A DNA stretch of 33,289 nucleotides from NCBI GenBank assembly GCA_964547855.1, contig CAZJPG010000016.1, forward strand, positions 1 through 33,289. Direction: 5' to 3'. Both the position numbers and the translations under genes were made by a program. This DNA is from JBAZHE01 sp964547855 (lineage in GTDB: Bacteria > Patescibacteriota > Patescibacteriia > Patescibacteriales > WJLG01). Of this stretch, positions 26,260 through 33,020 are shown piece by piece. A model generated the notes under the pieces. The model worked only from the letters and a program-made list of their open reading frames with translations, searched no databases and was not told the DNA's origin. How positions within the stretch are numbered: the first letter of the stretch is position 1; each line of letters begins with the position of its first letter.

Positions 26260-26279
26260 TTGTCGAAAATTTTCGACAA
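26260..26279. promoter_or_regulatory. Perfect palindromic operator before TrmB-M23 operon
   Basis: TTGTCGAAAATTTTCGACAA is a perfect 20-bp palindrome with GTCGA arms, standing 9 bases before the TrmB ATG at 26250. I found no second copy in the window. Confidence 0.75.
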
Positions 26280-26414
26280 TAATCAATAATATTTATTTTA
26301 ATTTTAGCAAAATATAAAAAATAATGCAAAAATATAATACAAAAAATCCTAATTAATAGATAATAATAGCGCCAGACAAGTTCTTTAAAAAATGATCGAC
26401 CACAAACAACTTTT

Positions 26415-26427
26415 AAAGGAGTGGGCT
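26415..26427 (+). promoter_or_regulatory. Ribosome site deciding start of the fusion gene
   Basis: AAAGGAG (26415-26421) and a 6-base spacer precede the ATG at 26428. This, and the match of the next residues to the family's N-terminus, rule out the frame's earlier ATG at 26392. Confidence 0.8.
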
Positions 26428-27459
26428 ATGAAAAACGTTTATGTCTATCCCGCTAGTTTCTGTCCTCCAACCTACGGGCACCTCTACACGGCAGCTGAAG
26501 CGGCCTCAGTATTTCCAAAACTCTATCTTGTGTGCTCGAAAAATCCGGACAAATCGAATGTAATGTTCTCGCCCGACGAGTGCAAACGCCTTTGGCAGTA
26601 TTACGATCTTCCGAAAAACGTCGAAGTCCTGACCTTGGAAGAGTTTATGGACAAAAAAGAGGCTGACTGGGAAATAACCATGGTCAGAGGAGTAAGGAAT
26701 GAAGACGACGCTGAATACGAAAAGAAAGTCATGCTCTACAACAGAAAAGAATTCGGAGTCAAAAAATTCTTTTATGTGATGAGCGATGAAGCGCACAAGA
26801 ATATTTCTTCCAGCAAGGTCAGGGCTGCCGCAAAAGAACTGAAAAACCTCTCTTCTTTCGTCTCTCCGCTCGTCGGCGCCGCCATACTGGAAAAAACCTT
26901 TTCCCTTAAAAATGTCTTTTTAGTCGTCGGCCCTCCAGGGTCAGGAAAAACAACCCTTCTAAAAGAGCTTTGTCGGAAAAACGATTCTTTCGTTCATGTT
27001 AACACCGACGAAATAAACCATGAACTGCGGCCTTTCTTGTCAGAAGTTTTTCCAGGCAAAGACCTTGTGGACTTAGCACTCAACCACGAAGACGAATTAT
27101 TGCGAGCAATAAAAAACCCTTGGCTCTCTAAGCTTAAAGAGAGAATGAAGAAAGCACCTCCGAAATCGACAGTTTTCATCGAAGCTGCCTACGGGCTTTG
27201 CGAGAATAAAAAGCTATTCGACCATGTCGGCGGTCGCGTGATCTTCGTCGGTTGCGGTAAAAAAAGAAGTTTGAAAAGGAACGAAGCGCGAGGCACTAAA
27301 GAGTTAGCGCCGTTCACGCACCTGATCCCTAGCTTTGAAAAAAGTCGCGAACTCTGTAAAAAATACGGCCTCTCATTGTTAGAGGTCGATAGCCTCGCTT
27401 CTTTAAAAAGAATGGTCGAAACCACTGAAAAAAAATTAAAGGAGGATTATCATGACTGA
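26428..27459 (+). CDS. PPAT-like nucleotidyltransferase fused to P-loop kinase-like domain
   Basis: 343 residues with two parts. N-part (~1-157) matches phosphopantetheine adenylyltransferase (CoaD): the family SF.P.T.GH motif is present as SFCPPTYGH (10-18), then RGVR (87-90) with DDAEYE, and ISSSKVR (126-132). C-part (~162-340) is a P-loop kinase with Walker A GPPGSGKTT (168-176), a TDEINHEL segment (193-200) resembling the CoaE acceptor region, and a late KRSLKRNEARG lid-like region. The order is that of animal CoA synthase. Bacteria normally have CoaD and CoaE apart, so CoA synthesis is inference; a NadR-like or other nucleotide enzyme is an alternative. The usual Asp after SF is Cys here. 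The next gene overlaps its end by 8 bases. Confidence 0.8.
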   Translation: MKNVYVYPASFCPPTYGHLYTAAEAASVFPKLYLVCSKNPDKSNVMFSPDECKRLWQYYDLPKNVEVLTLEEFMDKKEADWEITMVRGVRNEDDAEYEKKVMLYNRKEFGVKKFFYVMSDEAHKNISSSKVRAAAKELKNLSSFVSPLVGAAILEKTFSLKNVFLVVGPPGSGKTTLLKELCRKNDSFVHVNTDEINHELRPFLSEVFPGKDLVDLALNHEDELLRAIKNPWLSKLKERMKKAPPKSTVFIEAAYGLCENKKLFDHVGGRVIFVGCGKKRSLKRNEARGTKELAPFTHLIPSFEKSRELCKKYGLSLLEVDSLASLKRMVETTEKKLKEDYHD

Positions 27460-27847
27460 TGTCTTCGCAAGGATTGTCCTAGCCCACCTTTTCGGCGACT
27501 ACCTTTTCCAAACCAAATCAATGGCTCTGTCGAAAACAGCGCCCGACCTCAAAGGCTGGTCTTCCTGTGCTATCCACTGCCTAGTCTATACTGCGATCTT
27601 CGCTTTATTCTTCAAAAGCCTTAACCCGATTTTTCTTTCCTTAGTATTTTTGAGTCATTTTCCAATCGATCGCTGGTCACTGGGGCAAAAATGGCTTGAT
27701 CTTATCAAGGGACGAAGCATCCTTAAGGCGTTTGAATCGCGAGACAAATATCGAGATTTGGATATTTCGTTCTCTTGTTTGGTCTACGCCGTAGTCGATA
27801 ACACTTTGCACATTTTTTTAATCTGGACGATCACTAAATTATTTTAG
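27452..27847 (+). CDS. DUF3307-like membrane protein
   Basis: 131 residues with about three membrane segments (~42-58, ~60-75, ~107-126). The opening VLAHLFGDYLFQTKSMALSK and the later FLSHFPIDRW and DNTLHIF fit DUF3307, a family of small membrane proteins with conserved His/Asp pairs and no known function. A strong AAAGGAGG site precedes the ATG, and the gene overlaps the fusion gene by 8 bases, so the two are translationally coupled and may act together. Confidence 0.75.
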   Translation: MTDVFARIVLAHLFGDYLFQTKSMALSKTAPDLKGWSSCAIHCLVYTAIFALFFKSLNPIFLSLVFLSHFPIDRWSLGQKWLDLIKGRSILKAFESRDKYRDLDISFSCLVYAVVDNTLHIFLIWTITKLF

Positions 27848-27851
27848 TGAC

Positions 27852-27888
27852 AAACAAAGACGGTTCTAATAAAACCGTCTTTTTAAAA
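27852..27888 (+). terminator. Intrinsic terminator after the DUF3307 gene
   Basis: AAAGACGGTT (27856-27865) pairs with AACCGTCTTT (27873-27882) across a 7-base loop, followed by TT. It closes the fusion-DUF3307 operon. Confidence 0.85.
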
Positions 27889-27911
27889 TCACTTATTTTT
27901 CTTATTTTCCC

Positions 27912-27943
27912 TTGACTTTTTTACAAATTTATGATTTTATAAT
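27912..27943 (+). promoter_or_regulatory. Possible promoter for the M50 operon
   Basis: TTGACT (27912-27917) and TATAAT (27938-27943) are both near-perfect boxes, but the spacer is 20 bases, longer than usual. The M50 ATG follows 44 bases later. Confidence 0.45.
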
Positions 27944-27987
27944 AAGTTGCCCTTTGACAAAAATATAAACTTTAACGAGGAGAGATA

Positions 27988-29076
27988 ATGTCTTCAAGGA
28001 CGAGTAATGTCGGAATTTTAGCGATTTTATTTAAAATAGGCCCTAAACTGGCCTCGATATTCGCTAAAATCGCAGCTTTCGTGCCCAAAATACTAAAAGG
28101 AGCGCTCACCCTAAAAACGGCTAGTGTAGCCCTGTCTGTCGGTGCTTATTCGCTCATCCTTTCCTGGCAAATGGCCATATCCCTGGTCGCCTTCATATTG
28201 ATCCATGAATATGGACATCTTCTGGCTATGAAAAAATGCGGCATCGCCACCAAAGGCATCTACATGATACCTTTTATGGGCGGAGTCGCAGTGGCCAACG
28301 AAAAATTTAAATCAGCTAAAAACGAAGTCTTTATCGCCATTGCCGGACCATTGATGGGGTTGGTCTTTATTATTCCAGTCATAGTGATCTTTATGATCAC
28401 TCACCGACCGATATTCGCGGCAATCGCCAGCACCATGGCCTTGATAAACCTATTCAATTTGTTTCCGATCAATCCATTGGACGGCGGTAGAATAATGAAA
28501 GGCCTTCTTTACTCATTTCGAAGCTCTGTAGGGTTCTCATTTTCCATCCTCTCGATCTTTGCCGCCATGGTCTTTGGGATAGTTACTAATCTTCATCTAC
28601 TGACCATAATAAGTTTGATCGGATTTATGGAAGTCACAACTGACTACGGACTCAAGGAGCACATGAAAGAACTTGGTGCGACTTTATTAAGGATTGTGGG
28701 CGTAATGCTCATCTGGCTAATTATAGGCGCAAGCGACGGAATCGTCTGGAGAATATTTGAAATATTCTATCTGGCTATGTTAATTGCTGCATTTTCTTAC
28801 GACATCTACCGAACAACGATCAAAGGGAAAAGTGCCTGGCGCCGAGTCTGGACTTATCCCTGGGTGATAATTCGTGACTCATTCTTGTCTATTTACAATA
28901 TTTTTACCATAGACCATAAGTCACTAAAGGTGATAGATGGCTATAATGGAATGAATAAAAAATCAGTCACACTATATTCACTTGCTTATCTTGGAGTGAC
29001 AATATTAATGATCTCACTGATCTGGCTCCCGTCACATATTCCTGGCTGCGAAATAGCCAAAGAGATGTTAAAATAA
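27988..29076 (+). CDS. M50-family membrane metalloprotease
   Basis: 362-residue site-2-protease-like enzyme that cuts within membranes. The zinc motif HEYGH (73-77) and the partner NPLDGG (162-167) are intact, with hydrophobic segments around both and further helices to ~350. A basic, amphipathic N-terminus (1-45) has no recognised domain. M50 proteases release membrane-bound anti-sigma or regulator proteins, but a substrate is not evident here. GAGGAGA lies 7 bases before the ATG. It heads an operon with a small membrane protein and a LOG-family gene. Confidence 0.9.
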   Translation: MSSRTSNVGILAILFKIGPKLASIFAKIAAFVPKILKGALTLKTASVALSVGAYSLILSWQMAISLVAFILIHEYGHLLAMKKCGIATKGIYMIPFMGGVAVANEKFKSAKNEVFIAIAGPLMGLVFIIPVIVIFMITHRPIFAAIASTMALINLFNLFPINPLDGGRIMKGLLYSFRSSVGFSFSILSIFAAMVFGIVTNLHLLTIISLIGFMEVTTDYGLKEHMKELGATLLRIVGVMLIWLIIGASDGIVWRIFEIFYLAMLIAAFSYDIYRTTIKGKSAWRRVWTYPWVIIRDSFLSIYNIFTIDHKSLKVIDGYNGMNKKSVTLYSLAYLGVTILMISLIWLPSHIPGCEIAKEMLK

Positions 29077-29107
29077 AAATTATTCAAACGATAGAAGGAG
29101 TTTCTTT

Positions 29108-29353
29108 ATGAACCGATTCATAGTTGGCACGACATTGATAGTCCTTCCGGCTATAACTTTTATCCTTTTAAAAGGGTTTTTCGTGAGCATCAGCTACCTC
29201 AAAGAAGGAACCGCATCCTGTCTTTTGCTGATGAGCTTCGGTCTCTACTTACAAATGTCGGCGATTTTGATAGCAAAGAAAAAAGCTCACTTCCATGCAG
29301 TAGTATCAGAACGAGCGGCGGCGATGTACCCAAGTAAAGGCGCGGGGGTTTAA
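29108..29353 (+). CDS. Small two-helix membrane protein
   Basis: 81 residues with two membrane helices (~5-28 and ~37-57) and a basic, Ala-rich C-terminus. No family recognised. A strong GAAGGAG site is 8 bases upstream. Its stop codon overlaps the LOG gene's start (TAATG), so translation is likely coupled. Possibly a partner of the M50 protease by position only. Confidence 0.65.
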   Translation: MNRFIVGTTLIVLPAITFILLKGFFVSISYLKEGTASCLLLMSFGLYLQMSAILIAKKKAHFHAVVSERAAAMYPSKGAGV

Positions 29354-29886
29354 TGAAAACAATCTGCATCTACTGCAGTTCAAGCAATGAGATCGAACAA
29401 ATTTATTTAAACGCCGCCTGGGATATGGGGAAACGCTTGGCCGAGGACGGTTATGCCATTGTCTATGGCGGCTCTGATCGCGGATCGATGGGTTATCTGG
29501 CCCGCGGCGCCATTAAGCATGGTGGAAGAGTGACTGGAGTCATAACACGGGAATTATACGAAAAATTCGGTCACAAGAACGAAAGCTCACTGATCATCAC
29601 TGGATCCTGGCAGGAACGAAAGAGAAAGATGTTCGAACTCTCCGATGCTTGCATTGCCCTTCCTGGCGGTTTCGGCACTCTCGACGAAATATTCGAAGTT
29701 CTGACTTGGAAGATGGTCGGTGATCATAAAAAACCAACGGCCTTCTTCAATGTCGAAGGCTATTTTAACGGCTTAATGTCTTTCCTTCGTCTGTCGATGA
29801 CTAAAAAATTCATACCAGAAAAAGACTGGGAAGAAACGCCGCTAATAGACACCTGGGCGAAATTCAACGAATGGCTTCCTAAATAA
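29353..29886 (+). CDS. LOG-family protein (TIGR00730-type)
   Basis: 177-residue soluble Rossmann-like protein of the LOG/YvdD family. The motifs GGSDRGSMG (~39-47) and PGGFGTLDEIFE (~104-115) are complete. Characterised members hydrolyse nucleoside 5'-monophosphates to base and ribose 5-phosphate, including cytokinin precursors; the in vivo bacterial role is mostly unsettled. Its start overlaps the preceding stop by one base. The terminator follows 18 bases after the stop. Confidence 0.93.
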   Translation: MKTICIYCSSSNEIEQIYLNAAWDMGKRLAEDGYAIVYGGSDRGSMGYLARGAIKHGGRVTGVITRELYEKFGHKNESSLIITGSWQERKRKMFELSDACIALPGGFGTLDEIFEVLTWKMVGDHKKPTAFFNVEGYFNGLMSFLRLSMTKKFIPEKDWEETPLIDTWAKFNEWLPK

Positions 29887-29903
29887 AGCCTTGTTCATTC
29901 AAA

Positions 29904-29942
29904 ATAAAAAGACCTGGAATAAATTTCCAGGTCGTTTTTTTT
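29904..29942. terminator. Bidirectional terminator between LOG and orphan genes
   Basis: GACCTGGAA (29911-29919) and TTCCAGGTC (29925-29933) form a 9-bp stem with a 5-base loop, A-run before and T-run after. It serves both converging genes. Confidence 0.9.
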
Positions 29943-29946
29943 CACC

Positions 29947-31089
29947 TCAAACGGCCACGCGTTCCGTGATCGTCTTGATGCGATAAAGAAGTGACATTTT
30001 GTCCCCGAGCTTCATTATTTTATAAATGGCGCTACGCTTACTTTTTTTACCTTCGACCCATGAGCACTTGCGCAACCAGCTGGCGATTCGACCCTCGCCA
30101 TCATCTTTCTGCCCAAAAAGGAAGAAAGCGGCTTCATTGGCTCGAACCACGAACTGCACGATCGGCTTCCAATGATACGTCATGATCCTTTGTTTACGAT
30201 AAGCCTCTAAAAGGCCTTCTTTCGTCTCAGGAACCGGGGCGTACTCGCCAATGAACTTCGGCATAGACAACTGCATTTCCATGGTCTTGATCGACTTTTT
30301 TTCGGTCGGACCACGAAGAATCTTCGCTCTCGGTGGTTTATATTCTCCACTGGAGCAAAAAATGCCAAGGGCGTTGAGACGCTTGATTTCCTTGCGATAG
30401 AATTTGGCCTCGTCGGTCAGACGCGCGAGAAGCATCTTTTTTAGAAGATGCGGAGCACCGAACACGCTTTTCCAACGATTAGGGTGGACGAAATATTTGA
30501 AATGCACGGAATTACCGGTAAAAAGACTCTTCTCTTTCAAGAAGGAATCTTCTTCGGTCGTCGGTTTCCAAACGATTTTATCCCAGCCATCATAGAGACG
30601 ACCGCTGCCATCGACCACCATATAATTGCGATAAGCACCGAGCCTCTCTTCGTCGCCGTCCGTGACAGCGATCGTCTGATCATGAATTTTGACAGAGAAA
30701 GAAAAAGATCTCTGATTAGAAACAAGATTGACGAGCGGTCCGAAACTTCTATCGCCGATCTTCCGTTCATCGCTTTTTCTGACAACCTGACGGTTATTGC
30801 GATATTCCGGAATCTCAATGACAGTCCGACGCTGCGCAAGAGGAACAAGAAAAGAGAGAAGATCAAGGTCGGTGACTTGCAGATTGCCGTCCAGATCGAA
30901 CGCCGGAGCGGGATTGCGTTTTTCATATCCAAGGACTCCTTGAGCGATGAGCGCTCCGACCAACTCTTCGGTGATCGGCGCATTTCTGTCCATAATGATT
31001 TTGGCATACTCGTTTTTAAGCGAGACTACGTCTTTAACGGTTTTGGCGAAATGGATGACGGGTTGATTACGATAACTGAGCTTAGCCAT
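29947..31089 (-). CDS. Orphan protein with one dockerin-like calcium loop
   Basis: 380 residues, unrecognised as a whole. There is no signal peptide or membrane helix, so it looks cytoplasmic. At 65-76 it carries a dockerin/EF-type loop: D65, D67, N69, Q71, T73, D76 (FDLDGNLQVTDLDLLSFL), in the order seen in dockerin repeats; dockerins usually have two repeats, and only one is evident. The rest is rich in Lys/Arg with several Trp/Phe-rich segments (~165-215, ~295-345). Start 31089 is chosen for AAGGAGG with a 5-base spacer; the frame stays open to 31128. Base composition seems a little more GC-rich than neighbours. Function unknown. Confidence 0.7.
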   Translation of the reverse strand: MAKLSYRNQPVIHFAKTVKDVVSLKNEYAKIIMDRNAPITEELVGALIAQGVLGYEKRNPAPAFDLDGNLQVTDLDLLSFLVPLAQRRTVIEIPEYRNNRQVVRKSDERKIGDRSFGPLVNLVSNQRSFSFSVKIHDQTIAVTDGDEERLGAYRNYMVVDGSGRLYDGWDKIVWKPTTEEDSFLKEKSLFTGNSVHFKYFVHPNRWKSVFGAPHLLKKMLLARLTDEAKFYRKEIKRLNALGIFCSSGEYKPPRAKILRGPTEKKSIKTMEMQLSMPKFIGEYAPVPETKEGLLEAYRKQRIMTYHWKPIVQFVVRANEAAFFLFGQKDDGEGRIASWLRKCSWVEGKKSKRSAIYKIMKLGDKMSLLYRIKTITERVAV

Positions 31090-31163
31090 GATGGCCTCCT
31101 TTTTTTGTTTTGGTTCTTCTTCCCTCAAGGAAGAAGCGCAAGTTTATTGGGTTTTTAAAAAGA

Positions 31164-31192
31164 ACTTTATGATTTAAGAATACAACTAACAA
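31164..31192 (-). promoter_or_regulatory. Possible promoter of the orphan gene
   Basis: TTGTTA (31192-31187), a 17-base spacer and TAAAGT (31169-31164) on the minus strand, about 75 bases before the ATG. The -10 box is poor. An AAGTGTAT sequence (31198-31205) lies just upstream of the -35. Confidence 0.35.
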
Positions 31193-31223
31193 AAATTAAG
31201 TGTATAATTTAAAAATAAAAAAT

Positions 31224-31251
31224 AAAAACAGCCCATATAAAGGCTGTTTTT
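31224..31251. terminator. Terminator after the TrmB-type gene
   Basis: AAAAACAGCC (31224-31233) pairs with GGCTGTTTTT (31242-31251) across an 8-base loop. It ends the minus-strand TrmB-type gene whose stop is at 31271. Confidence 0.85.
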
Positions 31252-31270
31252 ACTGTATTATTTTGTCGTC

Positions 31271-32047
31271 TTATTTCAACAAATTATTATATTTTTCCGC
31301 TTCGTTCCACAAACTTTCAAAGACTGTCTTCATCATTCTGGCGATCACCGTGCTTTCTACTACCACTGCGTGATTATCTTTTTCAAAGGAATAAAGCACG
31401 ACTTTATTGTTGTAGATATCGAAACCGCTATAATCTATGCGATAGCCTTCTGGCAACATTCTTACTTGCAGCGAATTATTTAGACCGCCGCCAGAAGAAC
31501 GAATCTTTTTAATGGAATCAATTCCATATTGCGTGGCGCGCAAAATCATCTTCACTTTAATATTTTTACCGGCGCGCTTTTTAATATAGGCGTCGATCCA
31601 GCCTGGAATAGCATTAACAAAGCTTTCGCCCTCCCCCAAAATGAAAACTTCCTTAGCTTCATTTAGAATATCGGTCAAAACAGTCTTTAACCCTTCCGCC
31701 CCTTCAAAGAAACTGACGCTTGGACGGCCACGGCTGATGTCGAATAAAGACTTCAGATCAGGCAAAATCTCTTTGACGCCCTCCCGCTTTTCGTCGAGAA
31801 TATCAAGCAGCTTTTCCGGCCGCACTGCCTTAAATACTGTCTTCTTTTTCTTTTTGCCTTGTCCAACTAAGCCCATTTTTTTCAAACGTTCAAAAATAGG
31901 ATAGCTAGAGGTGCGATTCAAGTCGGCATGATTGGCGATTCGGTCGACGGTCGCCTCCTCCAAAGCCAAAGTCGAACAATATACTCTTGCCTCATGCTCC
32001 GACAAGCCATATTCAATTAAGCGCTCGATGATTTTTTTGTTGTCCAT
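31271..32047 (-). CDS. TrmB-family transcriptional regulator
   Basis: 258 residues. The N-terminal winged helix (~5-80: LIEYGLSEHEARVYCSTLALEEATVDRIA) and a linker with four lysines lead to the TrmB effector-like region (~100-258: FFEGAEGLKTVLTDILNEAKEVFILGEG...). No enzyme motif. The start at 32047 is preferred over a TTG at 32077 because it is an ATG with a weak GAG site. A 13-bp palindrome (32059-32071) sits 11 bases upstream. It lies between the orphan gene and the histidine phosphatase, and its ligand is unknown. Confidence 0.85.
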   Translation of the reverse strand: MDNKKIIERLIEYGLSEHEARVYCSTLALEEATVDRIANHADLNRTSSYPIFERLKKMGLVGQGKKKKKTVFKAVRPEKLLDILDEKREGVKEILPDLKSLFDISRGRPSVSFFEGAEGLKTVLTDILNEAKEVFILGEGESFVNAIPGWIDAYIKKRAGKNIKVKMILRATQYGIDSIKKIRSSGGGLNNSLQVRMLPEGYRIDYSGFDIYNNKVVLYSFEKDNHAVVVESTVIARMMKTVFESLWNEAEKYNNLLK

Positions 32048-32058
32048 AAAAGTAACTC

Positions 32059-32071
32059 TTATTGCCAATAA
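32059..32071. promoter_or_regulatory. Palindrome upstream of TrmB-type gene
   Basis: TTATTG, one centre base, then CAATAA (32059-32071) form a 13-bp palindrome 11 bases before the chosen ATG, in the same relative place as the 20-bp palindrome before the other TrmB gene. Confidence 0.4.
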
Positions 32072-32166
32072 ATACAAATCTAAGCCAAATATAATTCTAT
32101 CATTTTTAAAAGATTAAGACCATCGCACAAATTTAAAGACAGCCTACCTTTTATAAGTAGACTGCT

Positions 32167-32188
32167 CAAAAGTCTCTTCACAAGAGAC
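32167..32188 (-). terminator. Weak hairpin at the phosphatase stop
   Basis: GTCTCTT (32172-32178) and AAGAGAC (32182-32188) form a 7-bp stem with a 3-base loop that spans the TGA; only four T follow on the minus strand. A weak terminator at most. Confidence 0.4.
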
Positions 32189-32846
32189 GACCCTGCCAAG
32201 GCAAGATATTGAAACTTTTAAGGTACAATCTAAATTCGCCGTTTTTGTCTTCCGGCTCATACACGGTAACCGAGGCATTGTCATAGGCGTCGGCATTATA
32301 TGCCGCCAGGGCGTCCTCCATAGTCGTTCGCTCAATGATCTTTTGTAAAAGTATCAACCACTGGCCATGAGCCACGACCAGCACGCGTTTACCATTATAG
32401 TCTTGCCGCAACATTTCAACAAAACTATGTATGCGCAATTCGATGTCCGGCCAATTCTCTCCGCCGATCGGGCGATAATGATAAAAGCCTTCTTTCTCTT
32501 TTCGTATCACCTCTTCAGGAAAAACAGTGGCAACTCTCCCTGCTGTCATAGTGTGCCAAATACCACGCTGCCCTTCGGCCAATCGTGCGTCTTCGACCGC
32601 CCTGATAGAGGGAAACATAATATCGAATGTTTCTCTTACCCGCTCATAATAGGATCTAAAATAGACATCAAACCCTCCAAAGACTTTTTTGATATACTCA
32701 CCGCCAAGAGCCGCTTGCCTTCGACCCCGCTCTGTCAGAGCAAAACGAAAGTTAGCCTTTGCCATCTGCGCCCGCTCGTCAGCTGTCCGAACGTTACCCT
32801 CCGATTCAGCGTGCCTGACGACAACTAATAATTTTGGCCACCCCAT
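32178..32846 (-). CDS. Histidine phosphatase family protein (PGM-like)
   Basis: 222-residue soluble protein of the phosphoglycerate-mutase-like superfamily. The phosphorylated His is in RHAES at 11-15; the second set is visible as the SYYERVRET region and VVAHG near 155-159 (usual form GHG or AHG). Members are phosphatases or mutases for sugars, nucleotides or proteins; no substrate can be assigned. The start at 32846 is chosen because AGAGG lies 5 bases upstream and an in-frame GTG at 32852 overlaps that site. It is divergently placed from the third TrmB-type gene. Confidence 0.88.
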   Translation of the reverse strand: MGWPKLLVVVRHAESEGNVRTADERAQMAKANFRFALTERGRRQAALGGEYIKKVFGGFDVYFRSYYERVRETFDIMFPSIRAVEDARLAEGQRGIWHTMTAGRVATVFPEEVIRKEKEGFYHYRPIGGENWPDIELRIHSFVEMLRQDYNGKRVLVVAHGQWLILLQKIIERTTMEDALAAYNADAYDNASVTVYEPEDKNGEFRLYLKSFNILPWQGRLL

Positions 32847-32960
32847 AAACACCTCTTTTCTTTTAAATGTGCGTTTTTATTTTTATTATGAATAAAAACA
32901 TTCATCTTGTGTTAATATTCAACGATAAATTGCATACACTTTTTTTATTTATTTTTTAAT

Positions 32961-32990
32961 TTGACTTATATTAAATAAACAAACTATACT
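32961..32990 (+). promoter_or_regulatory. Promoter of the third TrmB-type gene
   Basis: TTGACT (32961-32966), an 18-base spacer and TATACT (32985-32990) lie 30 bases before the ATG. The palindrome ACTTATAAGT (32988-32997) overlaps the -10 and the expected transcription start. Confidence 0.65.
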
Positions 32991-32997
32991 TATAAGT
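32988..32997. promoter_or_regulatory. Palindromic operator overlapping a -10 box
   Basis: ACTTATAAGT is perfect over 10 bp and extends to a 16-bp palindrome with one mismatch (32985-33000). The arm AGTGTAT (32995-33001) is mirrored by ATACACT at 32934-32940 upstream of the -35. Confidence 0.5.
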
Positions 32998-33020
32998 GTA
33001 TTTAATTTAATACAAAAAAC

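Noticed and set aside
26260..26279. LexA/SOS box reading of the 20-bp palindrome
   Set aside because: It is a perfect palindrome without the LexA consensus, and it lies at a TrmB gene, which explains it better.
26281..26391. TATAAT at 26333-26338 as promoter of the fusion gene
   Set aside because: The region is almost all A/T and no -35 with normal spacing is present, so the box may be chance; not listed as a feature.
30448..31158. Plus-strand 236-codon frame opposite the orphan gene
   Set aside because: The minus-strand frame has a strong ribosome site and coherent protein; this one has neither.
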